From Salinibacterium sp. SWN167 (GTDB taxonomy: Bacteria > Actinomycetota > Actinomycetes > Actinomycetales > Microbacteriaceae), in NCBI RefSeq assembly GCF_015864665.1, contig NZ_JADYWU010000001.1:930001-994000 (forward strand): a stretch of DNA of 64,000 bases. Reading direction: 5' to 3'. The notes under the pieces are model-generated. The model did not search any database. It had not been told where the DNA came from and worked only from the letters and a program-made list of their open reading frames with translations. This document shows, one piece after another, positions 61,530 to 64,000 of the stretch. Numbering within the stretch: the stretch's first letter is position 1; each line of letters opens with the position of its first letter. The position numbers and the translations under genes are program-made.

Positions 61530-62350
61530 CAGCTCGAAAGGCCGAACCAGAGGCCCTGACCATGGCAACACCGACAGCCGTCGCAGAGGACACCGAAAAG
61601 GGCGAGCGTTCTCTCAAAGGGCTGTACGTCATCACGTTCTTCCTCGGGATCGGGATTTGGACGCTGAGCGCGGTACTCTCGCGCAACGCACTCATCCCGA
61701 CGCCGATTGACGTTGTTGCCAGCTTTGCTGAACTCATCGCCAATGGAACCCTCTGGGGCCACACCGTAACGAGCCTCAGCCGAGTTACGACTGGCTTCCT
61801 GCTCGGAGTGGCTTTGGCCATTCCGGCCGGCTTCCTCATGGGCTGGTACTGGCTCGCGCGTGGATTGCTCGAGCCGTGGATTCAGTTCTTCCGCACCATC
61901 CCGCCGCTCGCGCTCATCCCGCTGGTCATCGTGATCCTCGGAATCGGTGAGACCGCCAAGATCTTCGTGATCTTCCTCGCGGCCTTCCTCTCCTGCGTGC
62001 TCGCGACCTTCCAGGGCGTGCGTAACGTGGACATCACCCTCATCAACGCGGCGAGAGTGCTCGGTGCCAAAGACTTCACGATCTTCACCCGCGTTGTCAT
62101 TCCGGCATCCACCCCGTTCATTTTCGTCGGAATGCGCGTCGCGCTCGGTGCCTCGTGGGCGACCCTCGTGGCCTCGGAGCTGATCGCAGCCCCGACGGGT
62201 CTTGGACGGATGATGCAGCAAGCCGCCCAATTCTTGCAAACCGACCGCATCGTCGTCGGCATCATCATGATCGGTGCGCTCGGCTTCATCATGGACCGTT
62301 TGCTTCTTCTCGCCGAACGGCGACTTACTCGCTGGCAGGAGACTCGCTAA
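61526..62350 (+). CDS. NitT/TauT-type ABC transporter permease (SsuC-like)
   Basis: Permease of 274 residues with about six helices. The cytoplasmic contact loop is [20 protein letters not shown], typical of the SsuC/TauC family. Start ATG 61526 with AGGAA upstream; [10 protein letters not shown] at 61562 is an alternative. Its last base starts the ATPase ATG (TAATG). Substrate unknown: this family includes nitrate, sulfonate, taurine, thiamine-precursor and other importers. Confidence 0.88.
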   Translation: MTARKAEPEALTMATPTAVAEDTEKGERSLKGLYVITFFLGIGIWTLSAVLSRNALIPTPIDVVASFAELIANGTLWGHTVTSLSRVTTGFLLGVALAIPAGFLMGWYWLARGLLEPWIQFFRTIPPLALIPLVIVILGIGETAKIFVIFLAAFLSCVLATFQGVRNVDITLINAARVLGAKDFTIFTRVVIPASTPFIFVGMRVALGASWATLVASELIAAPTGLGRMMQQAAQFLQTDRIVVGIIMIGALGFIMDRLLLLAERRLTRWQETR

Positions 62351-63108
62351 TGCCTCTCATCTCCATCAAAAACGTCACCAAGATCTACAACACGGAGCGT
62401 GGCCGCACAGTCAGCCTCGACAATGTCAGCCTGGATGTCGAGCAGGGTGAGTTCATCACTCTCGTCGGGCCAAGTGGCTGCGGCAAGTCCACGATGCTCA
62501 ACCTCGTCGGCGGCTTGCTCATGCCGACCTCGGGTCAAGTGCTCGTGAACGACGAACCCGTCAAGGGCCCCGGCCCCGACCGCGGCGTGATCTTCCAGCA
62601 GTACGCACTGTTCCCGTGGCTTACCGCTCAAGAAAACGTTGAGTTCGGGCTTCGCCTGCAGAAGGTACCCAAGAAGGAGCGGGCCGAACGCGCCATGCAC
62701 TACTTGAGCCTCGTCGGTCTCCAAGACTTTGCCAACGCGCTGCCCAAGGAGCTTTCGGGCGGCATGAAGCAGCGTGCGGCAATCGCACGGGCCTATGCCG
62801 TGCATCCATCAGTACTGCTCATGGATGAGCCATTTGGTGCCCTCGACGCCCTCACCCGGGTACAGATGCAAGACGACCTGCTCGAGACCTGGGAAAAAGA
62901 AAAGCGCACCGTCGTGTTCATCACCCACGACGTTGACGAGGCCGTGTACCTCGCCAGCCGCGTGGTTGTTATGAGCCCCCGCCCCGGTCGCATCAGCGAA
63001 ATTATCGACGTTCCCCTCGCGTATCCCCGCGGGGAGGAGATTCGGCTCTCTCCCGAGTTTGCCGAGATCCGCGCCAGAGTCTGGCGCGGAGTGCACCACC
63101 ACGAATGA
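62350..63108 (+). CDS. NitT/TauT-type ABC transporter ATP-binding protein
   Basis: A 252-residue ATPase: Walker [11 protein letters not shown], signature LSGGMKQRAAIARA, Walker B LLMDEPFGALD, switch His in FITHDVDEAVYL. Overlaps the permease stop by one base. An open frame to 62155 is inside the permease and not used. Confidence 0.92.
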   Translation: MPLISIKNVTKIYNTERGRTVSLDNVSLDVEQGEFITLVGPSGCGKSTMLNLVGGLLMPTSGQVLVNDEPVKGPGPDRGVIFQQYALFPWLTAQENVEFGLRLQKVPKKERAERAMHYLSLVGLQDFANALPKELSGGMKQRAAIARAYAVHPSVLLMDEPFGALDALTRVQMQDDLLETWEKEKRTVVFITHDVDEAVYLASRVVVMSPRPGRISEIIDVPLAYPRGEEIRLSPEFAEIRARVWRGVHHHE

Positions 63109-63146
63109 CTCCACCAATCATCTCCAATCACAGGCAAGGACGCCCC

Positions 63147-64000
63147 ATGAAGAAGAAAATGCTCGGCGCGGCAGCAGTCGCCGCAACATTTGCTCTCGCA
63201 TTGACCGGTTGCACGACAGATGCCGGTAGCAACGAGAGCGGCGAAGAACTCGTCGCCATCAACGTCGGCTACATCGACACCAGCATCAACGGTGTCGGCA
63301 TTATTGCCGTCGCTAATGACCAGGACCTCTGGACCAAGGCTGGACTCGACGTCAACCTCGTTCCCTTCACCAATGGTCCAACCCAGATTCAGGCCATGGC
63401 CAGTGGATCGCTTGACGTTGGTTACATCGGTGGCGGCGCCATGTGGATGCCCGCCTCAGGCCAGGGCACCGTTATCACGCCCAACGAGAGCACCTTTGGT
63501 GACTTCCTCATCGCTTCGCCCGAGTCGGGTGCAACCGAGATGGCTGACCTCAAGGGACTCAAAATTGGTGTTCCGGATGGCGGATCGGGCGAAATGATTC
63601 TCGCGCTTGCCCTCGAAGAAGCTGGCCTCACCGAAGCTGACATCGAGCGCATCCCGCTGGACCCGCCGAGCGTCGTTTCGGCATTCGTTGCTGGCCAGAT
63701 CGATGTCGCAGCAATCTTCTCGCCCTTGAGCGACCAGATCTTCGAGTCGGTTCCTGACGCTCAGGTCATTGCTAACAACGTCGACTTCCCCGAAACCGAG
63801 TTCCTCGGAGCCTGGGTTGCCTCGAACGATGCGATTGCCGACAAGAGTGAAGCGCTTACCCGCTTCCTCGAGGTATTCATCGAAGCGAACGACTACCGCA
63901 TTTCGGACACCGAAGACACTGTCGCTCTGTCTGCTGCTCTCTCGGGTGCTCCCGCTGAACAGCTTCAGAGCCAGGCCGACGGCCTCGAATGGTGGACGTC
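63147..64000 (+). CDS. NitT/TauT-type ABC transporter substrate-binding lipoprotein (3' truncated)
   Basis: Starts at ATG 63147 after AGGCAAGGACG and runs to the window edge (about 284 codons visible). The leader ends ALTGCT (lipobox). The NMT1/SsuA-like fold begins INVGYIDTSINGVGIIAVAND and has QIQAMASGSLDVGYIGGGAMWM, which places the ligand pocket. The gene continues past 64000. It completes a permease-ATPase-binding protein operon under a ROK regulator; the solute cannot be named. Confidence 0.9.
   Translation, partial: MKKKMLGAAAVAATFALALTGCTTDAGSNESGEELVAINVGYIDTSINGVGIIAVANDQDLWTKAGLDVNLVPFTNGPTQIQAMASGSLDVGYIGGGAMWMPASGQGTVITPNESTFGDFLIASPESGATEMADLKGLKIGVPDGGSGEMILALALEEAGLTEADIERIPLDPPSVVSAFVAGQIDVAAIFSPLSDQIFESVPDAQVIANNVDFPETEFLGAWVASNDAIADKSEALTRFLEVFIEANDYRISDTEDTVALSAALSGAPAEQLQSQADGLEWWT

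Overview
The window is 64 kb of high-GC chromosomal DNA from an actinobacterium, most likely a member of the Microbacteriaceae. This rests on gene order and families: lpqE-carD-ispDF ... cysS-rlmB, SenX3/RegX3 with PhoU, an orphan GlnR-type regulator, SigK/RskA, DUF4032, nitrobindin-YgfZ-GpmA, many GTG/TTG starts and several leaderless or tightly coupled genes. No rRNA, CRISPR array, phage or insertion sequence was found; one tRNA-Lys is present. Species assignment is inference.

Layout. 0-8.4 kb: the end of a Stealth phosphotransferase, a phosphodiesterase, a NERD protein, an SDR epimerase, a giant DUF4132 protein, a WapI-like protein and tRNA-Lys. 8.4-13.2 kb: a conserved hypothetical gene and a potDABC polyamine-type ABC operon. 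13.5-18.4 kb: sigK-rskA followed by a membrane protein, CopC, a PCuAC-like copper chaperone and a Tat-exported Dyp peroxidase. 18.4-33.5 kb is a phosphate region: pstB, pstA, pstC and two pstS genes, a Nudix-SixA fusion, ppk, GlnR, then phoU/senX3-regX3, with housekeeping genes between. 33.5-51.5 kb: the lpqE-carD-ispDF / cysS-rlmB block, split by a 13-kb accessory island. 51.5-64 kb: a Cys/Met PLP enzyme with an Lrp regulator, DUF4032, a sugar-ABC ATPase, a DsbA-like protein, DipZ, a fasciclin lipoprotein, and a ROK-regulated NitT/TauT-type ABC transporter that runs off the end.

Most interesting region. The island at 36.1-48.9 kb contains a sorbitol-type PTS (IIC, IIBC, IIA, GutM) but no sorbitol-6-phosphate dehydrogenase. 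It is followed by an oxidoreductase of the DRL/COG4091 family (relatives of the alternative DXP reductoisomerase of Brucella), an acetoin-dehydrogenase-like E1alpha/E1beta/E2 set and HPr. Together these could take up 2-C-methyl-D-erythritol or a similar branched polyol as MEP, oxidise it to DXP, and cleave DXP to acetyl-CoA and glyceraldehyde-3-phosphate. The island lies directly behind ispDF, whose substrate is MEP. This pathway is a hypothesis from gene content. A second, galactitol-type PTS, a SorC regulator and an orphan 3-hydroxyacyl-CoA-dehydrogenase-like gene complete the island; a CACANNNGTG motif recurs in four of its promoter regions.

A second pattern links distant genes. The sequence CCAAAC-N16-CCGAAT lies upstream of both sigK (13.5 kb) and the fasciclin gene (59.4 kb), and CCAACC-N16-CCGAAC lies upstream of dipZ (58.9 kb). 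This suggests a SigK regulon like the mycobacterial mpt70/mpt83/dipZ set, here with copper and redox genes downstream of sigK.
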